DNA from: Auricularia sp. M13
Taxonomy: Eukaryota; Basidiomycota; Agaricomycetes; Auriculariales; Auriculariaceae
DNA: 64,000 nucleotides
Reading direction: 5' to 3'
Assembly: GCA_037042915.1 (NCBI GenBank)
Contig: CM073196.1
Location: 4,340,001-4,404,000 of the forward strand
Shown: positions 1-10,034 of the stretch, piece after piece
Layout of the letters: every line of letters begins with the position of its first letter
Position numbering within the stretch: the stretch's first letter is position 1
Program-made: the position numbers and the translations under genes
Notes under the pieces: generated by a model
What the model was told of the DNA's origin: nothing
Databases searched by the model: none
What the model saw: the letters and a program-made list of their open reading frames with translations, nothing else

Positions 1-860
1 AAATTGAACGCAATTCGATCCTTGTGGATATCAAGAGTCAATGAATTGACTGTGTAAAGAAGTTGAGCGGCGCTGACTTCCTGGCGCATATCCTGCCAGT
101 ATTGGCGAGCGTTATCTGACGGGCAGTTAAAATCTAAGAATATAATGTCAAGGTTACGCACAGCAAATATCGCAATCGAGTGTGTGGCAGACGATCCATG
201 TATCAGGGTTGTACCTTGGATCATCTAGAGAATATCAAAGCCAATTCCAGCAAATAATAAAATGTATCACGTACCACAGACAAGATGAACGAGTGACAGG
301 TACCGGGTATGGAGGTTGACGGCGAGGTTTCTGCCACGCTGCATGGCAGTAGCAAGGGCTTCAGCTTGAGACACAGGAGGTGCCGGAGGTACTGCAAACT
401 GCGGTGGAATCCCAACAGCCAAGGCGGAGGGTGTGTTGGAAACAGCGGGCGTAGATGGAGGAGATGGGAAGTATGAACTGGGAGAGGAGGGAGAAGATGT
501 GCTGGAGACCATGGGCGAGGACGGAGGAGATACGCTACCGCCCGGAGGTGCCGGAGAGAATGACACCTCCGCAATCGGAGCAGGAGGGACAGGAGAGGAA
601 GAGGGTATAGTAACCGGAGGCAAAGAAGGGATGGGATGGGATAAAAGGCCATTGGGTACAAAGGCAGGAGGGAAAGATGGTGACGGATTAGGAGGGGGTA
701 GAAGTAAACCATTGGGTACGAAGGCAGGAGGAGCGCCACCACGGATGGCCATATTCCCACGAAGGTAACGGCGCTGGCCCCGGCCGTGAATGTTCGAGGG
801 ACTACAAATACATAAGCAAGACAAAAATAGTGATAAGGAAGATACACACGTGCGAGCCAT
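1..860 (-). CDS. unrecognised proline/serine-rich protein, partial at window edge
   Basis: I do not recognise this gene. The ATG is at 860 and the first exon is only 11 nt. A 48-nt intron (849-802, GTGTGTATC donor, TGTAG acceptor) joins it to a long exon rich in Pro and Ser, with the motif PPAFVPNGLL twice near the N-terminus. The last part, below about position 230, reads as an ordinary globular segment (IAIFAVRNLDIIFLDFNCPS, then QYWQDMR) that stays open to base 1, so the C-terminus lies outside the window. The intron between the two parts (about 280-230) ends at a clear CTCTAG, but its donor is unresolved because the best-looking GT is in another phase. No signal peptide remains once the first intron is removed. 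A homopolymer A run (about 920-946) lies just upstream. Confidence 0.45.
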
Positions 861-915
861 TGAAAAGATCTAGAAACAAATCAGTAAGGAAAAGCCGAGA
901 GGAGAGGCAGAGGCA

Positions 916-950
<35 letters not shown>

Positions 951-1570
951 ATCACGATCAAAAGAAAAGAAAAAGAAAAGAAAAAGAAAAATAAAAATTC
1001 GAATATAATTTATTACATAATACTCACCAGAGTTTCCAAATGCGGAAGGTAGTGGTTGGAGGTCAAGGAAGGAGTGTCTGACTCTGAAATGAGTTGAGGC
1101 TGAAGAGGCGCCATGCAAACTGTTACAGCGATTGAAGGACTGGACGTAAAATTACAAAAAAATGACCAAAACATTTGTCTTGGCGCCCAAAAGTCAATGG
1201 TGTAGAAAACCGAAGTTCTTGTTGCCACGGTGATGTTCAAAATTGCGATTTGTTGACGGCCTCAAGTTCAGCCTCCTGCTACCTCAGATCATGCTCTGAA
1301 CTTCTGGTGAGGACTAGGATATCTTGCAACACATTTTGGAAGATTTCTTATACATAAGGCTTTGATTCCCAGAGCGAGCCTGCCACAGAAGTCACGCATC
1401 TGCTGGCTGCAGTTTAAATACAAAGATAATGGTATATCAAATCAAGGAGTCGGACATTTGCCTCCGAAAGTATCTAGATATTTTTCCTTTGAATTATAGA
1501 TATTTGTCATGAGTTGAACGGAATTTTCCGGGCACTCCTTTGGTGAGTTATTAAAACTAGGACTGAGAGC
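861..1570. other. intergenic, A/T-rich, no gene seen
   Basis: This stretch holds a run of about 27 A (about 920-946) and an adjacent AAAAGA-rich tract. Its short open frames have no protein character, and I see no coding or RNA signal. Confidence 0.5.
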
Positions 1571-1921
1571 GTTTCAGAATGGTATTAGCAACGTTTCAGA
1601 ATGGTATTAGCAACGTTTCAGAAGGGTAGCAGGGGTGTTTCAGAAGGGTAATAGAGGTGTTTCAGAAGGGTAGTAATGTTGTTTCAGAAGGATACTGACA
1701 ATGTTTCAGAAGGATACTGACAACGTTTCAGAATGGTAATCACCGTGTTTCGGAAGGGTAATATTCAACGTTTCAGAATGGAAGTCAGTCGTTTCGGAAT
1801 GGAACTTGGTCGTTTCAGAAGGGAATAAAAACGTTTCGGAAGGGGATTGGAAGCGCCTCCGGTACCCATCTCCATGCGCCGTTTCGGAACGCTAAGTTGA
1901 CGTTTCGGAATGAAAGTCGGC
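1571..1921. repeat. 22-bp tandem array, about 15 degenerate units
   Basis: Units begin GTTTC(A/G)GAA(G/T)GG. The first nine starts fall exactly every 22 bp (1571, 1593, 1615, 1637, 1659, 1681, 1703, 1725, 1747). Later units are 21-23 bp, and one has about 27 extra bases. The first half of each unit is strongly conserved and the second half is variable, which is unusual for a plain slippage array. The array ends about 135 bp before the ATG of the ATPase-like gene at 2056, so it occupies that gene's promoter. Confidence 0.85.
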
Positions 1922-2055
1922 CGTGCATTATCCATTTTTGCGAATGCGAGGACGCATCGCAGTGAGTCGGTGTCTTCGTTCCTAGCGTCGGTGGCGAATG
2001 TCATGGTGGTCCAGCTGTTGCCGAAGAACTCCGCGGCTTGCTTTCGTCCACTACC

Positions 2056-3244
2056 ATGCCTGTTATACTGTCGCACAGCCTTCTAACCGGGATCATTGGC
2101 CACAACAGCACGATGTACCGCAATCCAAGCTACCTCGACGACATCTACATTGACGAAGAGCGCAACATCGTCAACCCGAGCATCCAGACGCTGTCCGACC
2201 TGATGGCTCGTTTCGACGCAGAGCACTCCTTCCACTGTGATTGTGGCCTCAAGTTGGGCCCGCGCGTATGGCGTGCGGACCTCCGTCTGTTGCCGGACAC
2301 CGACACCGCAATGGCTTGGTACCTTCCGCAGGACGATCAGCTGCTGAATGGCTCGATGCCCATCGAGGAAGTATTTCCGCCGGGCGGGGAGTTGCATCAG
2401 GGGATTGTGCATCTTGTGTTTGATACAGAGGCTCCTCTACGTATGTCAGTGCGTGCTTCTCATACAATCATACCGCTCATTATCGTCCGCCGTGTTTCAG
2501 CCAAGGAGTTCGTGATGCAGTCGTTTCGCGGCATGCGGCGTATCTGCGGCAATTTGTGCCGCGTCTGGGGTAGCCAGGAGGTAGGTCGTTCAAACTTATA
2601 TGCGCTGTAATAGATATATTGACGAACTGCCCTTCCAACTCTAGCCCTGCCTGCCCACGACGTCGAACTTCGCGGAGATGGTCAACGTGCCGGGCAGCTG
2701 CTATATTGACCACTTTGACTGGGTCATGCGGCGCTGGGATCGTCTGGCTGAAGACCCTGCGTCCCAGCTCCGCAATATCCTGGTCATTCGCCGTCCCAGC
2801 GGGTTTGGCAAAACTACATTCCTCACGGCCTTCGCGTCCTACTACGACTTGGGCGTCGACCACGACCTCGTTCCACCGCCACGCGTCTGGAGCTTCAATC
2901 AGCCGTTTCCTGACTGGCTCGTCTTCCACATAGACTTTTCCGAGTTGCGTTTACGGCCCGAGCAGATGTCTGACAGCCAGATGCACGAGGAGTGCGAGCG
3001 TGTTATGTGGGATGCCACGGCGCGCTTTTATCGCAAATACACGCCGCTGCTCGGCGCGGATGCAACTGATCTCGACCATGAACGTTCTCAAAGCAACACA
3101 GCGCCTTTTTTAACTGTCATGGTGCGTTACGCAGTTCGCTACCTGATTCTCACGTACCAGGATTTGCTCACGACTTCGGGATGCGGAAGCACGCGTTGGC
3201 CGAGCTGGTGGTTCGTCGGCGGCGCTGGCGGTGTTGAACGGTGA
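2056..3244 (+). CDS. AAA-ATPase-like (Crinkler-type) protein, truncated
   Basis: Three exons join in frame: 2056-2440, 2501-2580 and 2645 onward (introns of 60 and 64 nt). An N-terminal domain of about 130 residues precedes a P-loop NTPase whose Walker A is RRPSGFGKTTFL, followed by a likely Walker B strand (WLVFHIDFSEL). This matches the AAA-ATPase-like domain seen in fungal Crinkler-type and related P-loop proteins, which are normally much longer. The frame loses protein character after about 3120, where a splice donor (GTGCGTTAC) is followed not by another ATPase exon but by unrelated GC-rich DNA. The gene therefore looks broken, as a 5' fragment. Its role is not known from the sequence; relatives are discussed as nuclear effector or conflict proteins, which is inference here. 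Confidence 0.6.
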
Positions 3245-4940
3245 GGAGAGAGGCTGCTCTTGCACAGTGCACCGCTCCCCACAGTCGAGTGACGGGGGTA
3301 CGAGACAAGAGTCGGCGCCGCGCACCACCGGCGGCAGCGCAGCGCCATGGGGCGAGTGAGCGCTGGCCGAGAGACCCGACAGCTCGAGGACAGCATCGTC
3401 GACGAACTCGTCGATGAAGGCGTCAACGTCCGCATCCTGCACGATCGCAGTCTCGAAGGGCGAGAGCGGCGCGCCGATTGGCGGGGAAAGGGAAACGTGC
3501 GCAGCGGGCGGCGCACTCTCTGCGGTAAATGCGAGGGGCGAGCTGTCCGCGAGCTGGCGCACACCGTGCATCGCGCCGTTGAACGGCACCGATTGCGCTG
3601 AAAAGCCCGACGCCGTCACGGCCGGCTCGCGCATGGAGTCCGCTGCGCCGGGTCGCGAGTCGAACATTGCGCAGTACGCAGGCTCGAGCAGGTCGGCGCG
3701 CATTGGAGCGGGTGCGCGGTGCAGCATGAGTGGGACGCCGAGCCGCTGGTGTTGCGCGTAGCCGGGCTGGAGCTGCGTGTCGAACGGGACGTCGAAGTAC
3801 GCGTTGAGCGGGGCAAGATGCGCGTCGAGTGTGCCGCGGTCCGCATGAAGCCACGCGTCGAGCGACGCACCGTACGGAGGAGCGCCGGGTGCGGTGTGTG
3901 CAGCAGTGGGCGTCGAGCCCGGCGGAAACTGCACAACGCCCGGGGCATAGCCAGGAAGGAGCTGCGCGTCGACCGCGAGGACGTGGGCGCCGAGGTACGC
4001 GTCGAGCGGCATGTCATGCGGGTAAAGCTGCGCGTTGAGCGGGTCGATGTGCGCGTCCGACGAGTCGAATGCACGGCCCAAGTGCGCCCAGCGTACGGCG
4101 GAGTTCGAGGCGCGCTGGATGAGTGGTGTCGTCGCCGGGCCCCACGACAAGAACGGAGCGTCATCCGCCGTGCGCTCGAGTGGCGAGAAGGCCGGGCCCG
4201 TCAGCTCGCCGTTGGTTGAGTCCGCGCGAGGGAAGAAGGGCGCTGCGAGCATGTTCGCCGTGTCGAAAGTCGGAGGCGACGGGTGCGTGCCGCCGTGCGC
4301 GACCCAGCGCGTGGCGAGCGTCGTGCTGCCGGCATGGAGGTCGGCTTCCCACTGCCTGCTCGCGACGACGGGCGCGTGGTCAAAGCGCGAGACGGGCGCT
4401 GCCCGTTTGGCTGGTCGGCGCGCGCGTGGTCGAAGCGCGAGACGGGCAGCGCGTCGTGCGAGGCGCGCTGCCCGTTTAGGGAGGGCCAGCGGTGGGCGAG
4501 CATCTCGCCTTGCGCTGACGCGTGCAAGGCGGGTGACGCGACGTCGAGCCCGGCAACTGGCTCGACGTCGAAGGCGGGCGAGCGGTCTACGAGCGTCACG
4601 CCTTGCGCTGACGCGCGCAAGGCGGGTGACGCGTGAGTGTGCATGTGTGCGGCAAGAGGGTCGGCTTGCGCCGGCGCGCGTACGCCGTCGCGTGTACGCC
4701 GTCCAACGTGACGGCGTTCGCGCGACGGGCTCGACGTTGAGCGCAAGCGACGCTCGGATGAGCCGGGCGGGCTAGAGCAGCATGGCGTGAAGGAGCTCGT
4801 CCGTGGCGTACGTACGTACGGCGCGGCGTTCGGGAATGAGAAGTCCAAGCGCGGCTGGCGGTGGGCGGGCGCGGCTTGAGCGAGAGCTACGCGAGCGTCG
4901 TGCCCCGAGCTGGCGCGTACAAATTCATGGAGTCGCGCGG
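3150..4940 (-). pseudogene. GC-rich remnant of an unrecognised disordered protein gene
   Basis: On the minus strand a 380-codon open frame (4252-3110) reads as a low-complexity but protein-like chain with recurring LDAHL/LDAYL/VDAQL and PGYA motifs and an acidic FIDEFVDDAVLELSG segment. Upstream, fragments in other frames continue it (FSFPNAAPYV near 4840, TDELLHAMLL near 4790). A plausible start, MNLYAPARGTTL, lies near 4925 but meets a stop soon after. The frame is lost several times between 4250 and 4925, and internal direct repeats (for example around 4370-4480 and 4505-4630) suggest slippage. No domain is recognised; a transcription-factor-like disordered protein is a guess. It abuts the truncated ATPase-like gene. 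Confidence 0.35.
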
Positions 4941-5271
4941 TAGCGATCGTCGAGCCCCTTCACACCGATCGAGCTTCACATCGAAGGTACACTTTCTTAA
5001 TTTCTTGCTGTTTGTCGGGTTTGTAAACCGTCGAGGATGACGGAAACTCGACCGTTCTTGCTCGTTGCAAATTCGCTACACCGTCCGTAATTACAAGATC
5101 GTCACATGGGAAATATGAAAATAACTGCAGTGGCATGTTTGCATCAGATATTACAAATGAGATAATCGGGCGATACAGTGACGCACCAGTAATGCAGACG
5201 GAAGTTCAGGCACTTGGGATTATCCAGGATTATCCATGATCGCCCGATCGACAGGGTCTCAAGCCATGTGA
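4941..5271. other. gap downstream of the KDZ gene, no gene seen
   Basis: This is AT-richer sequence between the GC-rich remnant and the stop codon of the KDZ transposase. The transposon end on this side should lie here or further left, but I could not identify a terminal inverted repeat. Confidence 0.4.
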
Positions 5272-8177
5272 TTAATCAGCTGCCTCTCTCGATTTCTGCC
5301 GCATGCGGTTCCAAATGGCAAGGAATGTGTAAACGAGAACGATGCCGTGCCGTTGACCCATGTAACTGAGCGACTTGCGGATCTTGAGCAGACTGGAGTT
5401 CCCACATTCGCCGGCGCTCGAGTTGATGTTCCGATACTTTTCAGACCATTCCAGATACGCGCTGAGGAAACAGGCCGGCGAGCAGCGGGAGTGGTCGTGC
5501 TCATGGAAGCCATCGATGACGAAAAGGGTGTCGCCGAAGTAGATGGGTTCCCGAATCATGCAGTATGGGGACAGCGCGCAGGCGAAGTCGTACACGACGA
5601 CTTTGGGTGGCCGGACCCAGTGAGTGTACAGCGCGGAAAAGACGTCGTTCCGCCCCTCGCCTTCGGGATGCAGTGAAACCCGTAGCAGACACTGTGCGGG
5701 CACCAGATGGCCATTAAGCCGCCCGTTAAGCCTTTCTTGCCATAGGTCTGATAAAACTTGGAGCACGCCATCTTCCCGCCCGACGCCGTGACCGTCGCGC
5801 GATCGGTTGCGCCGTCTCCGGGAATGTTGGGGTACACCGATCTGTTTCGAATGCGGGGCCGTCCGTAGAAGGTGCCAGTCTGAAATGCGTGTTAACTTTG
5901 TCACTGTCCGGGATCATTATAAAAACGAACCTCGCGCCAATCCTCATGCTCTTCGATCAGGTGTTCATCCGGGTCGTGGTGCGAAAGCGACGCGAAGACC
6001 GTTTGCGAACGGTCAAGAACAAATCCCGCGACGCTTTGAAGTGTAGAGCTGATTTGTTTCGTCGTCTTCACTTCATACCGAGCGACGACGGCGAGGGCGG
6101 GAACGAGTGAGAGTAGCGGCAGGATGCCCTCCGCGTCGCCGTCCTTGAGCATGTCAAGAAAGGGCCACGCCGATTTGTTTGCGAACTGTAGCACCGACTC
6201 ATATGCCAGCAGCTAAATACGACGTTAGAGACAACATTACCCTGGAAAGGAAACGAACCCACCTGCTCCAATAGATGCAAGTAATTCTTTAAGACAGTGC
6301 TGTCGAGGCTCTTCAAATCGGTCGCTACATATATGCCGAACATCTGTGCTAATTCACGGCTCTGCTTCGCGAGTTCGTCCACAATCCCAGGCAACTTCTT
6401 TCTCATGGCCTTATCTTCCGCATCTCTCTTGTTGCGTCGTTTATTCGCCACGCGCTCCGCTCCCTCAGCATCGACATCTTCGTCAAGGGACTCCTCCGAA
6501 TCGTCGCCCGGAGCGAGAGGCGTCTTTCCCTGCCGCAACTTCAGGTGCCATCGAACTGCCTGTTGGGCGCGCTTTCTGACATCGCCGTTCACCAACGACG
6601 TCTCCCCCGGCATCGGTTTCACGCTGAGTATCGATGACGCGTGCGCATCGATGGTCGTAGGAGGTCGCAGAGACTCCGTCACCAAGTCGGCTCTGAAGCC
6701 AGCAGTCACGCCATCACACACCACGACCTCGGGTTCTTCACCGCAGATGTCGCAGACGAAGCTAACGTCCAGCTTCTGGAGTCTGGAGAACGAAAAATAT
6801 GCTGTTCGGAACGTCTGCTCGCAGACGAAGGGAATTGACGACTTGGTATAATCTCGACAAACGGATATATGGAACGCGTGGAAGGGAACCTCGGCGAGCG
6901 TCATGAGGCTAGTGTACTTGTCGAGAAGCTCGTGCGTGTACAGGCGGGAATTATTGAAGTTGAAGATACCGAACTCGCGCAGGTCTGGCCCGGCATTCTG
7001 ATGGCTTTGGGGCTTGCAGGTGCTGCAGACTTGGACTTCGATTTGGGCAGCGCACGCGGACGAGAGTCCGAATACGATGCAGTCGATGACCTTGACCGGC
7101 GCCGATTCCTTCGGACCACTCCCACAGCGGCAACGAGGATCTTCGCCGAGGCAGAAGTAGTCCGGGATAGGATCAACGAGAGCGAACGTGGGTGCATCCT
7201 CGTCAGAATCTGAGGCAATGCGCGCCCACGCCGGTGGGCCGACGTTGAGGCGGGATACGCTCCGCTCATCATCGTAATCCCTCAGACTCTTGGCTTCGGC
7301 TGCAGGGCCATTAGCATTCGGCCGGCCAAGCATCGAACACGCGAGCTCACCTCGTAGTCGCGCTCTCTCAGCTAGATCGTCACCCTCGTGTTCATCGACT
7401 TCCGCCTCCTCGAGCAGTAACTTCAACGCGTCGCGGGCACGAGCGGCTTTGATGTGCACGCAGTTGTTGTCGCGATGCTTGCCGCAAGTCCAGTGACCCT
7501 GGTTCGAGGATCGCCCGCAATGTTGGACGATTTGTCTGCTGTGCCCTGGGACGAAGGAGACGAAGAACGAAAGGGCGGGTGCTTGGGGTGTAGCTGGAAT
7601 ATGTTCGAACAAGACGGAGGAGGGATCGTCTACAGCAGTCAGTGCGAGGCTCGACGACACTACAGATAGTCAACGTACCTTTCTCGGTGAACAACTTGAA
7701 CGGCGGCCGATGGTCCGACGAAAGCAGCATAGTGTGAAGACAGTATCGTTGGTCGACGTCCGAGTTGCGAAGGTAGTCGGGGCAGGTGCAGTTATACGAC
7801 ACGGCTTCTGCTTCGTCGACTTCGCTGCGCAGGACAGCCCAGCCGTTGACGCAACTGCCTTGCGCAGCCAACGTGTCGAGGTCGCATATCTCGGCGACCC
7901 AGGTTGAGGGATCGATGTGGAAGAAGGCGAGTCGACGCAAATCGACCGCTTCCCGGTAGGCTTCATAAACGCTCTCTGGAGCGCGCTGGGACGCCAAGAT
8001 CCTGCGCCGCTTCACGGGACGGTCGACGTCGAGAGCAGGTGCTGCCCGATTGCCCGCCGCTGTCGCCTTCGTGGAATTGCGTTTGCGAGCAGCGCTTGAC
8101 GAGCTCGTGGGCTGCGAGGTCTTATTCTTTCCTCGCCGCCGCACATAGGTGGGCTCGACGAAGATATCGCGTGCCAT
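5272..8177 (-). CDS. KDZ-superfamily transposase with CxC5/CxC6-type cysteine clusters
   Basis: Four exons: 8177-7679, 7629-6263, 6212-5931 and 5879-5272 (introns of 49, 50 and 51 nt), about 918 residues. The N-terminus has a basic KRRR segment, then SWIM-like zinc-binding clusters (NCTCPDYL with YCLH; HWTCGKHRDNNCVH). A cysteine-rich block follows (RCRCGSG, VCSTC, VCDICGEE). The presumed D-D-E transposase residues are in VVCDGVTAGF (near residue 470), VVVYDFACAL and SSAGECGN. The context around the last two (HDHSRCSPACF, LLKIRKSLSYM) is typical of the KDZ/CxC6 family. All junctions are in frame except for one missing base near 5668, at a CCC run between HCIP and EGRNDVFSALY. ATG 8177 is preferred because codons further upstream lie in the 160-bp repeat. 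The element may be recently active if the single shift is an assembly error. Confidence 0.85.
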
Positions 8178-8192
8178 GAGGATCTGGATTTG

Positions 8193-8762
8193 GGACGTAC
8201 GAACACTGACGCGTGCTCGACGATTCTCCGGGCAGACAACTGACGCGTTGACTGCCACTGAGGGGAATGGACACAGAGAAATTATTAATCAGAGATTATG
8301 GCTGCTATGGAGAGCAACGGGCAAGGTTTTATTATTTAATTTGAGGATGGTGGGGCGTACGGACACTGACGCGTGCTCGACGATTCTCCGGGCAGACAAC
8401 TGACACGTTGACTGCCACTGAGGGGAATGGACACAGAGAAATTATTAATCAGAGATTATGGCTGCTATGGAGAGCAATGGGCAAGGTTTTATTATTTAAT
8501 TTGAGGATGGTGGGGCGTACGGACACTGACGCGTGCTCGACGATTCTCCGGGCAGACAACTGACGTGTTGACTGCCACTGAGGGGAATGGACACAGAGAA
8601 ATTATTAATCAGAGATTATGTCTGCTAAGGAAAGCAACGGGCAAGGTTTTATTATTTAATTTGAGGATGGTGGGGCGTACGGACACTGACGCGTGCTCGA
8701 CAATTCTCCGGGCAGACAACTGACGCGTTGACTACCACGGAGGGGAATGGGCAAAGGTAGAG
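8193..8762. repeat. 160-bp tandem repeat at the 5' end of the KDZ gene
   Basis: About 3.5 copies with an exact 160-bp period (the marker TTGAGGATGG recurs at 8341, 8501 and 8661). The first unit starts about 16 bp upstream of the transposase ATG, so the array is its promoter region. Each unit carries two imperfect hairpins around the core TGACGC, one with CAAC/GTTG arms (extended to GGCAG/CTGCC) and one with CAC/GTG arms. One copy has TGACGT and another TGACAC in place of the core. Copies differ at only a few bases, so the expansion is recent. Confidence 0.85.
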
Positions 8763-8834
8763 TATAAAGAAAATTTATGCCTGGCACTAGGGGGTTATAC
8801 GATGTATTCAGTGGGGCAGGAGGGACGGCCGAAG

Positions 8835-9600
8835 AGAGCGCAGACACTGACGCGTGTCCACGCTCACCAACGACCTGAGCTCTGGATGGCAACTGACGCG
8901 TTGCCACCGGCGGAGCGGAGGGAGGGAGGAGGGAAGGGGGAAGGCGGGTGGGTGACGGGGATGGGGGTGTGCGGAGGAGGGGGAGGGCGGATGAAAGACC
9001 AAAGTCCGTTCGAACTCCGACCCAGACTCACCGCCCGCCCGCTGCTGTCGACGCCACGGGTCAGTGTCCGTCCGACAATACGGCCAGGCCCGCTTAACTG
9101 CGGGCCTGTGACGAGGCCGCTCACGCGTCAGTGAGCGGCTTCTCGGCGTTCTCCTCATAGGCGAGATGATGGGGACAGGTTCTTCGCTTAGGCGTACCTG
9201 CACGGCCACCCGCATACACGCTCACGCGCCAGTGAGCGTGGGCGGTCAGAGGAGGGTACATGCGTCAATGTATCCTCCTTGGCGTCCCTCAGAGTGCTCC
9301 TGTACATTTTCTTGTCGTTCCTCGCAGCCATTCCCCCAAGACCCCCAGACGCAGTCGCCCGCTCGCCCAAGGACGCCACCCGCATACACGCTCACACGTC
9401 AGTGAGCGTGGGCGATCAGAGGAGGGTATATGCGTCAATATACCCTCCTTGGTGTCCCTGGATATCTTCTTCCCGTTTCTCGCATGCATTCCCCCCGACG
9501 CTATCGCCGGCTCGCACAAGGACGCCACCCGCATACACGCTCACGCATCAGTGAGCGTGGGCGGTCAAAGGAGGGTATATGCGTCAATATACCCTCCTTG
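8835..9600. repeat. hairpin array with conserved TGACGC/GCGTCA loop and variable stems
   Basis: Hairpins are at 8835-8865, 8885-8908, 9113-9138, 9218-9241, 9251-9278, 9387-9410, 9421-9448, 9536-9559 and 9570-9597. Stems differ (for example CACGCTCAC/GTGAGCGTG, GGAGGGTATAT/ATATACCCTCC, TGGCAAC/GTTGCCA), while the six unpaired bases are TGACGC, GCGTCA or a one-to-two-base variant. From about 9207 the hairpins come in pairs inside a roughly 150-167-bp tandem unit, repeated three times. No gene is seen here or in the stretch from 9600 to 10034. Confidence 0.85.
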
Positions 9601-10034
9601 GCGTCCCTGGACATCTCATTCCCGTTCCTCGCATCCATTCCCCGACGAAATCAGTGTTGCGCCCACAGTCAGAAGATATGCTCGAGCATTGGAAGATCCC
9701 TTCCCTGAAGAGCATCAGGTGCTATTTTCTTATGTTCTGTGTTGTTCAGACGTCCAGGAACGGAACGGCGTTGACGAAGTACCACCGCGCTATATGCTCG
9801 CTTATCAGCATACATGCATATATGCAGCACTGGGACACGGCGGAGCAGGCTCTCTGATCTACTTTTCCTGTTATGTGGTGCAATGAAATGATTTGTTGTT
9901 TGCATTTCCTGGAGCGGTGGGCGAGTGCGATAACGAGTGACTGATATTAATCGGACGGACGGATGTGTGACGAGGAGACCAGGAAAAAGAAGAAGGAATG
10001 TGGGGGGTATCGAGGTATCTGTACTGCGATACTG

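Noticed and set aside
1571-1921. CRISPR-like or heat-shock-element array
   Set aside because: The repeats are contiguous without unique spacers of constant length. TTCNGAA has the wrong spacing for a heat-shock element (nTTCnnGAAn).
5272-8177. Calling the KDZ gene a dead pseudogene
   Set aside because: Only one base is out of frame over about 2.75 kb of coding sequence, at a C run like those seen in other genes, so an assembly error is at least as likely.
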